Notes: generated from the letters alone by a model not told the origin. Numbered from the stretch's first letter, positions 1-10,807 are shown. The stretch: 64,000 bases of DNA from Ceratopteris richardii (GCA_020310875.1 CM035416.1:3083709-3147708); one strand, 5' to 3'. Made by a program: numbers and translations.

Positions 1-3000
1 GCAGCGTAATTATCGTTATATGTATAAGGCTTTTGCTTAGAGGGTTTGGCCTCTGAGGTCATGGGGATGGTGTGTGAGCATATGTCTGGGTCAACACCTT
101 TCAAATCCTTGTAACTCCAAGCGAATACATCTCTGTATTCTCTTAGCAAGGCAATTAACGCATGCTCTTCTTCCTCTGTTAGGTCATGACCTATGTACGT
201 GCATCGCTCCTCTCCTTCTTCTAGGGCCACTACGATTTTCTTGGTAGTTTCTTTGTTATCATAGGCCTCTCCTGATTGTGCCTCTCGTTTAGGCATTCTT
301 ATCATGACTCTCCTGTCGTCTATCTCATACTTCTTAAAATTTTCTGGGACCTCAAACAAAGATTCTTCCTCTTCTGGTGAGGCTTCTCTCTTCTTTCGTT
401 TCTTTCCTTCTTCCTTCGAGGTCACATGTGTTGCTAATCTTACATCATTTGTAACCTCTCCATGCCTCTGGGGTTGAAATTCTACTTCATGGAAGTATTC
501 TTCATCTGATGCAAATGGTGGGTCCATAATGATTGACTCTAGATCGGAGTCACTTGCATCCTCAAATGCATCAGGTCTAGGTTCGCATTCTTCTAGAACT
601 GCCTCTCCCATGATTGGCTCTATGGAGAAGACTGAAATGTCATAGCCATCCTCATCACAGTGAGGTGTCCATTGTTCTTCATTGATGGCTACGTCCATTG
701 TTGCTAAAATTTCTGCCCAACCGTGAGGTTCAAATTCTTCGTCAGGAAAAACTACAGGTGCATAGGTTGGGTCTTGAATTGATCTATGGGTTTCGTTTGC
801 ACCTATTTCTCTGGCCTTTTCTCTCTTCTCTTCCTCTACTGCTACTTTGCACATCCATAAGTGGGTGTCTTCATGCATCCATGAGGATCCTGACCCTATG
901 GAATGCACAGATTCCGTATCATCTTTGGCTCTATGGATGGAATTCCACTGGATAGGAGGTACATCTCTATGAGAGTAATCTTTGAGATTGACTTTGGTCG
1001 TAACACCTAAGTGTTGCAGGTACAAGGAATTGGTTCCCCAATCCTGTACCACTTGCAACTGTCGCATGAATGGTCTTCCCAAAATCATCTCATAGGCATG
1101 ATTTTTGCTAAAGTCACATATAGCAAATGTATGCTCGAACTCGACACCACAAGTGGTGAGAGTTATTCCTTCTAGCAATCCTAAGGGTCTCTCAATGTGA
1201 CCATCGGCCATCTGCAATTTCATTCTCGTTGGCCTGAGTGCTGGCTTGCCCCAACGCTTCCATAGGGAAGTAGTGGCAATTGCAACTCCTGCACCTGAGT
1301 CCAAAATTGCCTTGGTGGTGTACTCCTGGTAGGTGATGGGAAGATAGGTGTTCCCTTCTTCACCTTCACACATATCTCCTATCTTGTCCAAGGGAATTTC
1401 TGGCACTGTCCTATGGGATCCTACCCGGGAACGTGGTTTTGCAACTTCAGTTACTTGACTAGCTACATATTTCCGCGCTTTTGGTCTATCCTTAGGCAGT
1501 TCTTCCAAAGTGAGATCGCGCTGCTCCCTGGCGTTCTTTACTACCTCCGTGTTCCTAGGTATGACTGAGTCGTCGTCCCTTACCATGACTGTGGGTGCTC
1601 TCATACACGTGGACTTCGCTTCCCATGGGCCTGTGAAGTGGGGTAGCTCTTGTATGGAATTAGACTCAAAGTCCAATCTCTCGTGAGACTGAGTACTCTC
1701 ATGTTCCCCGTAAATAGATGGGATGTCTTGTGGGAATTGGTCGTGTGCATCATCCACAAGTTCAAAGGGAGGGGCGACTTCACTTTCGTTATCCCATTTG
1801 TCTTCTTGAATCTCTCGTAGGAAGTCTGGTGCAAACCGATTCATAGAAGAAGAAGTGTCAGGCTCCGTAGAATTAGGCACATAAACAACTTGGGAAGGAG
1901 GGTTTATTCTATTGTTGGCTCTTTCCTCGCTCTCATAGATGTTTGGAGCACAAGCTTCCTGGGGAGGATTATCTTTTCTATTACTTTTCCGAACAGGCTC
2001 ATACGCTCCCTGAGAAGGACTGTAGGCAACCTGTGGAGGTACGTAAGCTTTCGCGGGAGGCTCATCTGCCTTTTGGGGGGGAAGATAAGCTTCTTGAGGA
2101 GGCACATGGGCTTCCTGAAGAGACTGGCTTATCCGTTCCCTTGCCCTTTCCTTTCTTTGAGGGGCTGGTTCCTTTTCTGATTGTGCAATTAGCCTCTGAA
2201 TTCTTTCTAGCAGTCCGTCAAAGTGCAACTGTGTCTTTGCTGAGCTAGAGATATTAAAGAGGCAGCTAGCTTCGAACATGGCTTGAGCCAATTCCACCAT
2301 CTTAGCACAAATTTTAGTTCGTTCAAGCTCTAGCTCGGCTCTAGGGTAGCACTTTTCATGATCGGTTATGGTTGGCCCTTCTTGGATTCTGGCCTGATAT
2401 GCTTTAAGCATCATATTAAGGTCTTCGGGAGTGGGATCTGCTAGGACTGATCCTACTCTAGGGGGTGGTGGGTTTAGGTGAGGCGGGTTGGAAGGTGGCT
2501 GGTCGGAGGGAGATGGGAATGGTGGTGGTGGAGTCGTGTGAGAGGGAGTTTGAGTTGTGAGTTCAGTTATCCTGGCTTTGGTTTCTCTTATGCTTTCCTC
2601 AAGTTCACTCATCTTTTTAGCCCATTGTCTTTTCATTCTTTCCCGACTATCTTTCCAAGCTCTAGTCCTTTTCTTGGTTATGCTCTCAGTTTCACTAGCC
2701 TCTGGGACCTTTTCCTGGCTTGCCTCTTGGTTTTGCTGCAATGCCTGAGCTCTAGTGACTACCTGTACTGGTGCGGTGGAAGTGACACTTCCTGAGGAAT
2801 CTACAACCAACCCAATCACATTAATGGGAGTGATTTTTGGCATATTATTAGGATTTTTAGGGCAATCTCGTAAGAGATGCTCTTTTCCACAATCTTGGCA
2901 AAAGCCTTGGATCATCACTGACTGGGGTTGTGTAGGTGGAGGTAAAGGGCAATCACGAATGAGGTGATCTCCTTGGCATCTGTAACACGGTCCTCTTGGG

Positions 3001-3659
3001 AATGGAGGTCTTACTTGCCTAGGTTGAGGCCTAGGGTTGGGGTTTGTATACATGACGTTTGTATAATCTGACTCCCAACTAGGTTCATTTGGCTCTTCGC
3101 TGTAATAGGACTCACCATGTTCTGGAGACTGCATGTAGTACGCCTGGGGACTATCAACATGTGTAGAATCAAAGTTATGGTCACTGGGATCATTTTCAGA
3201 AAGCAAGGACGTTACCGGGACTAAGGCTCTATTCAGGTTCTCTTCTACAGCAGTATACTTTACCGGAATCACATTAGCTGGGGCAAGGGGTTGTTGAGCT
3301 AACACTGGCTGAGGCCTTTGTTGGTTTTGGTAGGGTTGCTGATACGGTTTTTGTGGCCTGCCATATGGTTGTGGAGGGTACGGGTTCTGGTATCTTCCTT
3401 GCTGCGGGTATGGCTGAGGGTAGGGTTGCCTAACTGCCTGCTTGTTGTATGGGCAATATTGTGCAGTATGATTGGTGTACCTTCGTTCTATGGTGCAATA
3501 TTGGCTATTTGGATTGACCTGGGGTTGAGCCATAATGGGACACACGTTTGCCATATGGTCACCACCGCATGTATAGCACCTCTTCGCTGGGGTAAACCTC
3601 GGAATTTGTTTGCTAGAGACGCCTAGTTTTTGGGCCACTTTCTCTGCGAGTTCCTCAAT
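1..3659 (-). CDS. Gag nucleocapsid, protease and start of RT of G1 (partial)
   Basis: This frame is open from just after a TAA at 3661 to the window edge and is in phase with the two upstream Gag ORFs. It encodes three zinc knuckles of spacing CX2CX3HX4C (near 3540-3581, 2949-2985 and 2870-2910), a Pro/Gln/Tyr-rich stretch, a Lys/Glu-rich helix-like segment (about 2540-2700), an octapeptide-like repeat (1985-2135), an aspartic protease with DSGA at about 1290-1301 and ILGRPF downstream, an acidic linker, and the first conserved block before RT (DVFAWSYKDLKGVDP, about 130-90). Family knowledge: such frames give a Gag-Pol polyprotein processed by the protease. The catalytic triad is intact here, unlike the DLGA of G3 and G4. 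RT itself lies off the window. Confidence 0.85.
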   Translation of the reverse strand, partial: MEELAEKVAQKLGVSSKQIPRFTPAKRCYTCGGDHMANVCPIMAQPQVNPNSQYCTIERRYTNHTAQYCPYNKQAVRQPYPQPYPQQGRYQNPYPPQPYGRPQKPYQQPYQNQQRPQPVLAQQPLAPANVIPVKYTAVEENLNRALVPVTSLLSENDPSDHNFDSTHVDSPQAYYMQSPEHGESYYSEEPNEPSWESDYTNVMYTNPNPRPQPRQVRPPFPRGPCYRCQGDHLIRDCPLPPPTQPQSVMIQGFCQDCGKEHLLRDCPKNPNNMPKITPINVIGLVVDSSGSVTSTAPVQVVTRAQALQQNQEASQEKVPEASETESITKKRTRAWKDSRERMKRQWAKKMSELEESIRETKARITELTTQTPSHTTPPPPFPSPSDQPPSNPPHLNPPPPRVGSVLADPTPEDLNMMLKAYQARIQEGPTITDHEKCYPRAELELERTKICAKMVELAQAMFEASCLFNISSSAKTQLHFDGLLERIQRLIAQSEKEPAPQRKERARERISQSLQEAHVPPQEAYLPPQKADEPPAKAYVPPQVAYSPSQGAYEPVRKSNRKDNPPQEACAPNIYESEERANNRINPPSQVVYVPNSTEPDTSSSMNRFAPDFLREIQEDKWDNESEVAPPFELVDDAHDQFPQDIPSIYGEHESTQSHERLDFESNSIQELPHFTGPWEAKSTCMRAPTVMVRDDDSVIPRNTEVVKNAREQRDLTLEELPKDRPKARKYVASQVTEVAKPRSRVGSHRTVPEIPLDKIGDMCEGEEGNTYLPITYQEYTTKAILDSGAGVAIATTSLWKRWGKPALRPTRMKLQMADGHIERPLGLLEGITLTTCGVEFEHTFAICDFSKNHAYEMILGRPFMRQLQVVQDWGTNSLYLQHLGVTTKVNLKDYSHRDVPPIQWNSIHRAKDDTESVHSIGSGSSWMHEDTHLWMCKVAVEEEKREKAREIGANETHRSIQDPTYAPVVFPDEEFEPHGWAEILATMDVAINEEQWTPHCDEDGYDISVFSIEPIMGEAVLEECEPRPDAFEDASDSDLESIIMDPPFASDEEYFHEVEFQPQRHGEVTNDVRLATHVTSKEEGKKRKKREASPEEEESLFEVPENFKKYEIDDRRVMIRMPKREAQSGEAYDNKETTKKIVVALEEGEERCTYIGHDLTEEEEHALIALLREYRDVFAWSYKDLKGVDPDICSHTIPMTSEAKPSKQKPYTYNDNYA

Positions 3660-4241
3660 TTATGTGGATTGCGTGGAAGAGTGACTAGATGCACTATCTG
3701 AATCTTTGTAGATTTTGGAAAGCTCCAGTTCTTCCCCTAGGTTATCTTCAATGTCAATGCACATGCGTACACACTCTTCTATAGTCCTAGGATCCTTTAG
3801 ATACACATAGGATCTCAATTTAGTACTTAGCAATCCATCCAGGAATATAGCCACTTGTTTAGCTGGTGTGGGTAGCTCCGAGACAGGGCATCTTTCTAAG
3901 TATTGCCTAAATCTTCTTCCTGCAAGTCTCACGGTTTCTTGAGGGGTTTGCTTGAAGCTGTGAATCAATGATGAGGTATTGTGTCTTATGCCACTCTTAG
4001 AGAACTCTACAATGAAAGCCTCTAGGAGTTGGTCTATACACCTGAATTGTCGCTCATCCAATGGCTGAAACCATGTAAGTGCTGTGTTCCTAATGGTTAG
4101 ACCGAAGGCATTGTACTGCGTGAATAGATCCTCCACTTGTTCAGCTCTCAAGACTTGCTTGAACTCCGCCACATGATCATATGGATCTCCAGTGCCATCG
4201 AAGTAGTTCTTCATGGACTTGACTAGCTGAGTCGGTCTCAA
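3660..4241 (-). CDS. G1 Gag capsid-like domain
   Basis: This 193-residue stretch carries a retrotransposon Gag signature: a YFDGTGDPYDHVAEF block, a tryptophan in TWFQPL, an L-EAF--EF segment and a QTPQETVRLAGRRFRQY block, then a Ser-rich tail. It is in the same frame as the preceding 4263-5249 ORF and the following 3659-1 frame. It is separated from the first by a TGA and from the second by a TAA. In G2 the first stop position reads through as Lys-Pro-Arg, so I infer that TGA is a nonsense mutation and Gag was once continuous. Role: assembly of the cytoplasmic particle that packages element RNA. Confidence 0.85.
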   Translation of the reverse strand: MRPTQLVKSMKNYFDGTGDPYDHVAEFKQVLRAEQVEDLFTQYNAFGLTIRNTALTWFQPLDERQFRCIDQLLEAFIVEFSKSGIRHNTSSLIHSFKQTPQETVRLAGRRFRQYLERCPVSELPTPAKQVAIFLDGLLSTKLRSYVYLKDPRTIEECVRMCIDIEDNLGEELELSKIYKDSDSASSHSSTQST

Positions 4242-4262
4242 GGTTCTTGTGTGCTCTCTAGG

Positions 4263-5249
4263 TCATGGTAGAGGGAACTCATCCGCGTTTCTTTGATTCC
4301 TGTGAGCTCTAAGTATCTCAGGTTCTACTCTATTTGTTTCCGTCCTCGTTCTCTCTCTGCCCACTAGGTTGATAAAGCTTACTTCTGGTCTTTCTCTACT
4401 TCTGTCTCTTTGAGTTCCATGAGCTTGGGATGTTCCAGCTCCAGGGTGACCATGGGATACATTCGATCTTGGTTGGGGGAAAATGAATTCACCCTTCCAA
4501 GTGTAAGCATGCCTATCATTTTGTGTTACCACAAAGATCCTCTCCGAAGTGTGATCTAGGTAGGTCACTCTGCCTGGGCTATCAGGATCCTTAAACTCAT
4601 AGATTGTGAGGGCACTCACTTCCTGAGGTTGAGAAGATTTATATCTCCAAAAAGCCTCATCGGTTTCTCGGTTTAAAAGCAGATCTATGCTTTTATTATC
4701 CTGTGGAATCCACTCTGGAGTCATGATTCTGGTCAAGACAGATTTACCACGGGGAGTTCTTGGCTCTCTCTCTAAGTTCCCTTGCTCTATATCACCCATG
4801 TCGGTCTCCGCAATCACATTTCCAAACTCATCAGTTCTATCAGGAAGAGTGGTGACTACATATATAGTCCCTTCTTTATCTAGGTAGGCTCCATTCTCAA
4901 ACTTGACTACCGGGTGGTCTAATCCATGGGGTTGATCGGGGTTCTTAATCTGGACCACCGATCTTCTCAGTCCGTCTTCGTAGATGCGAGCACCTAGACG
5001 ATTCGTTCTGATATATTCCAATTGAGTCTTATAAGGCCCCTCTGGCTTTTCTAGATAAGCCAACCCTGAACTACCTACTGGTCTCTCCATGTGATAGGAC
5101 ATCTCAGAATCACTTGTTTCTGATCTGGGAGTGTATGGATACTCACTCAACTGCTGGGCCCAAGACCTGGCTGTGTGATTGACACTAGCTTCAGAAGATC
5201 TGAGGCTTTGTCTGTCTCGGCCTAAGTGTCTGCCTGATCTAAGGTTCAT
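4263..5249 (-). CDS. G1 Gag N-terminal domain
   Basis: This 328-residue ORF starts MNLRSGRHLG. G2, G3 and G4 have the same start context, which supports this ATG. It has a conserved core (GPYKTQLEYIRTNRLGA, YEDGLRRSVVQ, a tyrosine-valine-valine block near YLDKEG, and TRIMTPEWIPQDNKSIDLLLNRET) that recurs in all four copies, so it is a real part of the polyprotein and not a chance ORF. I do not recognise the domain; it precedes the capsid-like Gag and may be a matrix-like or family-specific extension. The terminal TGA is probably a mutation. Confidence 0.8.
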   Translation of the reverse strand: MNLRSGRHLGRDRQSLRSSEASVNHTARSWAQQLSEYPYTPRSETSDSEMSYHMERPVGSSGLAYLEKPEGPYKTQLEYIRTNRLGARIYEDGLRRSVVQIKNPDQPHGLDHPVVKFENGAYLDKEGTIYVVTTLPDRTDEFGNVIAETDMGDIEQGNLEREPRTPRGKSVLTRIMTPEWIPQDNKSIDLLLNRETDEAFWRYKSSQPQEVSALTIYEFKDPDSPGRVTYLDHTSERIFVVTQNDRHAYTWKGEFIFPQPRSNVSHGHPGAGTSQAHGTQRDRSRERPEVSFINLVGRERTRTETNRVEPEILRAHRNQRNADEFPLP

Positions 5250-6149
5250 ATGCCTGATTTATTTATCCCCTGGAACCCAAGCACACTCTCGTTGCAGGTT
5301 GATTTTGCACCAATCACTTTGTTCTTTTTAGTTGAATATTATGTTTATGGTCTTGTCTGAAATCGCGTCGTCAGGAGTACTTAAGTGAATTACCGCACTG
5401 GATAAGTGATCGATTTCCGTTTACCTTATGTCCCTTAGGGTTTTCGCACTTAAGACCTATTTACTTCTTGCACTTCGTTGATTAATACTCTTGGACTTGA
5501 TTCGTGCCTGACGTGCCCTAATTAATTACCACACCTAAGTCGTACTTAGCCTAGGCTAGGAATTGACAAAGGAGGGTTGAGAGATCTTCCAACCTCAATT
5601 AGCTGGTTGACCAGACTGCTACACAAGCCCAGGAAGCCTTCTCCCAAGCTTGGTACTCACCCTTGCTAGCTTGCTTTGGATTGCCTTGAGTGCACACAAA
5701 GTTCCTGCAAAAACTCACCAGTTAGTATAGCTTTATCACCACAAATAATTGGAAGACACACATCAATATTTTTAGTCCCCTTGGAGTAACTCACTGTACC
5801 CCCTGAATCTGAGAACAACTTAGTTCCACCTAAAGGTCAACTTAAAAATGCATGTTCTAAAACTCCGCGTATGATTCTTACAAAAACCAGTCGAGGTCCA
5901 CGTAGGATTCTCAACGAGCTTTCCAACGAGACCAAAATCTCATCAATCGGAGTTCGTATGGTCAAGTTATGACCATTCAGGCACTATAGGGTCAAAACAG
6001 GCTCTCAGGGTTCAGGAGATCCCTCTCTGGTTTCTAGGTCTTTTGCCCACTTCCAAGGTTCTAAAGTTATACCAAGGTGCCTAAAATTAAGCTCAACTAC
6101 CCTTCAATTCACTCAAAATTAACCCTAACTTTTCATGCGTTAAAGGCCG

Positions 6150-6967
6150 TGTATCGCGATAGGTCGGGTCGAGGTGTTGCGATAGGTGGGAAGTGTCGCG
6201 ATAGGTCGGGGTATCGCGACACCTCACGAGCGGTCGGGGTGTCGCGATAGCTCGTGAGGTGTCGCGATAGGTCGAGGTGTCGTGATAGCTCGTGAAGTGT
6301 CGCGATAGGTCGAGGTGTCGCGATAGCTCGTGAGGTGTCGCGATAGCTCGTGAGGTGTCGCGATAGGTCGAGGTGTCGCGATAGCTCGTGAGGTGTCGCG
6401 ATAGGTCGAGGTGTCGCGATAGGTCGTGAGGTGTCACGATAGGTCGTGAGGTGTCGCGATAGGTGGGAAGTGTCGCGATAGGTCGAGGTGTCGCGATAGG
6501 TCGTGAGGTGTCGCGATAGGTCGAGGTGTCGCGATAGGTCGTGAGGTGTCGCGATAGGTCGTGAGGTGTCGCGATAGGTCGAGGTGTCGCGATAGGTCGT
6601 GAGGTGTCGCGATAGGTCGTGAGGTGTCGCGATAGGTCGAGGTGTCGCGATAGGTCGTGAGGTGTCGCGATAGGTCGAGGTGTCGCGATAGCTCGTGAGG
6701 TGTCGCGATAGGTCGTGAGGTGTCGCGATAGGTGGGAAGTGTCGCGATAGGTTGTGAGGTGTCGCGATAGGTCGAGGTGTCGCGATAGGTCGTGAGGTGT
6801 CGCGATAGGTGGGAAGTGTCGCGATACCTCGAGGTGTCGCGATAGCTCGGGATATGGTGAATTTTTCTGTTCTGTCTAGTGATCCTGGGAGCTCTAGGCC
6901 TGCGCAGTGTCGTGGTGCACTCAGAATCGTGATTGGGTGAATTTTTCGGAGTGTCGCGATAGCTCGA
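6150..6967 (-). repeat. G1 leader tandem repeat with TCGCGA core
   Basis: More than 30 copies of an 18-20 base unit fill the leader between primer site and gag. In the sense (minus) strand the units read TATCGCGACACCTCGACC or the 20-base form with CACGACC. One unit near 6213 is in the opposite orientation, and a lone copy sits at about 6950-6967. Each unit contains the self-complementary hexamer TCGCGA. The array has no stop codon in some frames, so it yields long spurious ORFs rich in Tyr-Arg-Asp-Thr-Ser; I do not regard these as genes. The leader on either side (5250-6149 and 6968-7291) has no recognisable gene, apart from a purine-rich GAGGTGGAG/GAAGAT run at 7141-7215. Confidence 0.95.
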
Positions 6968-7291
6968 GCTCAACGCCTCGAGGACTGTGCAGACAATTTT
7001 TGTACCTGCTGAGCTTGCTGGAGGTGATGATGGAGCTGCCACCTGCAAGAAACATGCAAAAAACACGCAAAAACAAGCACACACACTCGCTCTCTCTCAA
7101 ACTCGCACACAACAAATGAGGGAATGATAAGGAAGAGGGAATATGTAGTGGAGAAGGAGGTGGAGGTGGAGATGGAGATGGAGGTGAAGATGAAGATGAA
7201 GATGGAGAAAAATCAGAAATTTACCTACTACTTACCATTCCAACGCGTCCTCTCTACGTCTTACCATCACACGCTCGTCCTCAAAGCTCGA

Positions 7292-7309
7292 TCCCCGGCA
7301 ACGGCGCCA
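7292..7309 (-). other. G1 primer-binding site, tRNA-Asp
   Basis: On the minus strand TGGCGCCGTTGCCGGGGA lies 8 bases inside the LTR end. It is complementary to the 3' end of plant tRNA-Asp(GUC), and the match extends four more bases (to 7288). Athila-type Gypsy elements are known to prime from tRNA-Asp. Identity of the tRNA is from memory of its 3' end. Confidence 0.9.
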
Positions 7310-7317
7310 AAATTTGG

Positions 7318-7927
7318 TGTAGCTCAGTGATGAGTAGCACCTCCTTTAATGTCAATCCGGGAAGACGTGAGGATGGTATGAAGACCTCGAGCAAGTGGCG
7401 GCACAAGTGCGTGAGTGAGAAGCACACAAGCATGCACACACATACACACACACGCGCACACACGGCAAGACAAAGAGAGAGAATCAATGGAGTTCTTCGA
7501 TTACTCTTCAAAAAGCTCTTACAAGTTTGTTTCTATTACAATCTACCCTAAAAAATGAGCTCTCTAGCTCCTTTTATAGTTTTTGACTAGCTTTGGCCCT
7601 GTTCAGACCTAGTGTCCGGCCTAGTTAAAAATTAGGTTCCAGGGCTTATTTGAGGGCTCAAACGAGATCTAAAAAATATGAAAATTGGTACGATGGTACT
7701 TCTAATACTCCTCAAGCTCGAGGACTCCTCGGCTTGAACAAAATGGAGTTACTAAAAATAGATAATGGTATTTACAATGGTTTTTAGTGATGAAAATCAC
7801 TATTTTTGTAGGGGATTCTTCTGAAAATTTGACATACACTTCTTGGAGCTCCCTACTTGCTCCCTTTCCTTGTGTGTCCACCTTTTGATGTGCTTCCATG
7901 CTTTGTCCTTGACTTTGAGCTTCAACA
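7318..7927 (-). repeat. G1 5' LTR (610 bp)
   Basis: On the minus strand it runs from TGTTGAAGCTC to GAGCTACA, the same ends as the G4 LTR (55201-55796). It contains a TATA box (complement of ttttatag, about 7572-7579) followed by the conserved gctagagagctcatttt block, and a CA/TG-rich stretch at about 7430-7465 also present in the other G LTRs. The flank 7928-7932 (caaaa) would be the target duplication; its partner is off the window. Confidence 0.9.
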
Positions 7928-9689
7928 CAAAACAACTATGCATCCACAAGTGCAGATGATTCTGAGAATTTGTTCATGGTTCAATATCATATGATGAATA
8001 TGATGTCTACTGGTGTTTAAAAATCAAACATCAATGTCTAGTATATTGATTCAAGTGCTTCAAAACACATGAACAAACATGTGGAATGGTTTAGTAGTTT
8101 GCAAAAATTACCAATTCATGGATATGTTGAAACAAGTGATGACACATCACATCCTATCGATCATACAAGAAACATAGCATTGTTTATGGAGGATGGGAAG
8201 GTAAAACATCTTTTTGATGTGTTGGATGTTCCAAATATAACAAAGAATCTAGTTTTTGTTGGACAAATAGTTGACCAAGGATTACAACTCAGGTTCAATG
8301 TTGATGGGTTATATGTAGAAGAGTATAAACAGGATGGACAATTGATTGCCAAAGGAAATAAAGTGGGTAGGATGTTCACCTTAAATGTGAAAATTCTTGA
8401 AATGAATGCAGCCATGTTTGCAAAAGGTGTAGGAATCATTACTGATATAGAGATCTAGCATAAATGAATTGGACATGCAAACTTGTAGAGGTTAAAATTT
8501 ATGTAGTCTAAGGAGATTGTCAATGGACTACTGAAGTTCAAAGTTGTAGAAATGCAAAAGGTATGTGCAACATGTCAATTTGATAAACAATCAAGAGCAT
8601 CATTTTTGCATGACAAGCATGTTAGTGAGAATGTACTAGAAATATTACATATAGATGTTTGGGCTCCTACAAAGACCACATCTATGGGTGGTTGCAGGTT
8701 TTATGTTACTTTCATTGATGACTATACATGGAAAGTATGGGCATATTTCATGAAAGAGAAGAGTGAGGTGTTCACTCTCTTCCAGAATTTTAAGGATATG
8801 GTGGAAAAGCAGATTGAAAATTATATTCAAATATTAAGGTATGATGGAGCAACTGAATACATGTCGAGTGAGTTTAGCAAATTTCTTAAAATTCATGGAA
8901 TTTGACATTTATTTTCATGCAGGTAGACACCACAAGAGAATGGTGGCTGAATGAAAAAATAGACATATTGCAGAAATAACAAGAGCTTTGATGGTTGAGA
9001 ATAATATGAAACATTGTTATTGGGCAAAAGCTATGCATACTTATGTATACATCACGAACAAAACAACTAATTTTTGTACATCGAGTTAGACCTAAAGAGA
9101 CGTTTCCAGGTAAAAAGCCAAACTTATCACATATGAAAGTATTTGGCTATATTGCATATGTACATGTTCTAGATGAGTTGAGGATGAATCTTGATCTGAA
9201 AGAAAAAAAATGTATCTTCATTGGATACTCCCTTGAGCAAAAGGGGTATAACTATTATGATCCACTCACACAACAGATGAAGGTAAGCAGAGATGTGGTG
9301 TTTGATGAAATGTCAAGCTTCTCTGTAGATGCCAAAGATCAATTTGATCTTGAACCAAATGAGAAAGAAAATGTTGAAAAATTAAGTGCAACATCTCAAG
9401 TCTTGAGTGGACCCGATGCATCACCAAGCAATAGTTCCAACTCGAATCCATGGAGTGGAAGATTTCTTGGAAATTTTAGTCCAACAACTTCATCAACTAC
9501 ATCAAAGAAAGGTAAAGAAAATATTTTTGCTAGTGGTAAAACATCTACATGTTTTGAAGACATTGATGGAGATTCAAGCGGTTTAGAAAAGAGCCTTGGT
9601 GAGGAACTTGGATTTCCCTCTGTGAAGACTCTAGGGGTTAGAAAGGAACTTGCAAATGATACAAGGAGAAGTGACCTAGGACTAATAAG
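7928..9689 (+). pseudogene. Old Copia element Cp2, left half (protease and integrase remnants)
   Basis: A decayed Ty1/Copia pol. The protease active site is degenerate (YIDSSASKHMN near 8048-8080). It is followed by a GAG-pre-integrase zinc segment (CATCQFDKQ near 8562), integrase core (FYVTFIDDYTWKVW, about 8700-8745; RYDGATEYMS near 8838) and the linker to RT up to 9689. Several frameshifts and stops interrupt it. Gag and the 5' LTR are missing because the sequence begins flush with the G1 LTR. It resumes at 16057 beyond Cp1. Confidence 0.85.
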
Positions 9690-10658
9690 TGTTAAAAATA
9701 AAGAAGTAAGCTCGTATATATTTTTGCAAAAAGGATTTTCTTCAAGTAGAAGGAAAATACAAAAATGAAAAATAGAAGCATTTACTTCAGCAAGTAGTGG
9801 AGGCCAAAAGAGAATCAAATCCAAAATCTGAATTGTAAGAGGAGTGGCTGTCCAAAGTAGTGGAGAAATGATGGAGAAGAGCTCTCAAACTCATCATGAG
9901 AGTTTTTGGTCACTTGGCTATAAAAGAAGCAAGGGAGGACACGCAAGCTGAGAGCAAGAAGGCGTGGAAGCCCCCTTGTATCTACTTCATTTGGTTTGAG
10001 TCATTTCGTTCAGTTCACTCTCATAGAGTGTGTCCAGCCGCACACCCATTTTTGGGTAGTCTACTTGTGAGAGTCATATCTCTCAACATATGTATCCAAA
10101 TTTAATGTTTAAACATTCTTTGGAAAGCTTATCTTGAGTACTTCCTCTGTCTAGAACAGTTTTATGAAATTCTTTATGCTCTCTGAGTTATTCATGTTTT
10201 AGTAAAGTCCAGTTTTCAACTATGACTAGCCGCACACCCATTTTTGGGTAGTCTACTTGTGAGAGTCATATCTCTCAACATATGTATCCAAATTTAGTGT
10301 TTAAACATTCGTTGGAAAGCTTATCTTGAGTACTTCCTCTACCTAGAATAGTTTTATGAAATTCTTTATGCTCTCTGAGTTATTCAGGTTTTAGTGAAGT
10401 CCAATTTTCAGCCTAACTGAGTGGATAGGTAGTCTGTTTTGAATCAAATAGTTGACAACTCAAATCTATTCCAAATTGAGTGTTTGATATCTCATTTGAA
10501 AGCTCTAGGTGTCTAGTTTGAGTGACCAAAGTTTCAAGTTCATTGGATATTTCAGTTGGTACCAGTTTTCATTTGAAGGTTCTGCTGTTGGCAAGAGTCT
10601 TCATCCTGAGAAGGTCTTCTACACTTTCCGCTGCGATTAGGAGAGGAATTCTCCAACA
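9690..10658 (+). repeat. Cp1 5' LTR
   Basis: TGTTAAAAATAAAG ... CTCCAACA. It has a TATA box (tataaaa, 9919-9925) and an internal tandem duplication with a 192-base period (10036-10227 and 10228-10419), both also in the 3' LTR. Confidence 0.95.
9919..9925 (+). promoter_or_regulatory. Cp1 LTR TATA box
   Basis: tataaaa in ggctataaaagaag, about 230 bases into the 5' LTR; the 3' LTR has the same box at 15313-15319. It is the likely core promoter for Cp1 RNA. Confidence 0.6.
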
Positions 10659-10660
10659 TT

Positions 10661-10672
10661 TGGTATCAGAGC
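10661..10672 (+). other. Cp1 primer-binding site (initiator tRNA-Met)
   Basis: TGGTATCAGAGC begins two bases after the LTR end. This is the standard Copia primer site, complementary to the 3' end of initiator tRNA-Met. Confidence 0.95.
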
Positions 10673-10807
10673 CTTGGAGGTTGAAGAGGCAAAGCATTGG
10701 AACTAAACTGAAGCAAAGGGAAAGCTACAAATCAAGGGGGAGCTTCGTGAATTCAAGAGAGAGCGCCACAACATACTTGAGGTAAACTTCAATCTTGGAA
10801 GTTTTCA

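Larger units (their letters stand above)
1..7927 (-). mobile_element. Ty3/Gypsy element G1, 5' part (runs off the window)
   Basis: Read on the minus strand, this is the 5' end of a large Gypsy element: LTR (7318-7927), tRNA-Asp primer site (7292-7309), leader with a tandem repeat, then a gag-pol frame that enters the reverse transcriptase at the window edge. The start codon context and Gag N-terminus match G2, G3 and G4. The right end abuts the protease region of an old Copia element (Cp2), so G1 probably inserted into Cp2; the rest of both lies beyond base 1. G1 is the best-preserved Gag copy here, with only two in-frame stops seen. Confidence 0.9.

Noticed and set aside
6150..6853. CRISPR-like look of a regular short repeat array
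   Set aside because: Units are contiguous with no unique spacers, in a plant retrotransposon leader.
6093..7084. Two long minus-strand ORFs rich in Tyr-Arg-Asp-Thr-Ser and Leu-Ser-Arg-His
   Set aside because: They are translations of the leader tandem repeat, which happens to lack stops; the other G leaders give no similar protein.
7288..7309. Possible tRNA-Asp gene
   Set aside because: Only the 3' end complement is present, next to an LTR end; it is a primer-binding site.
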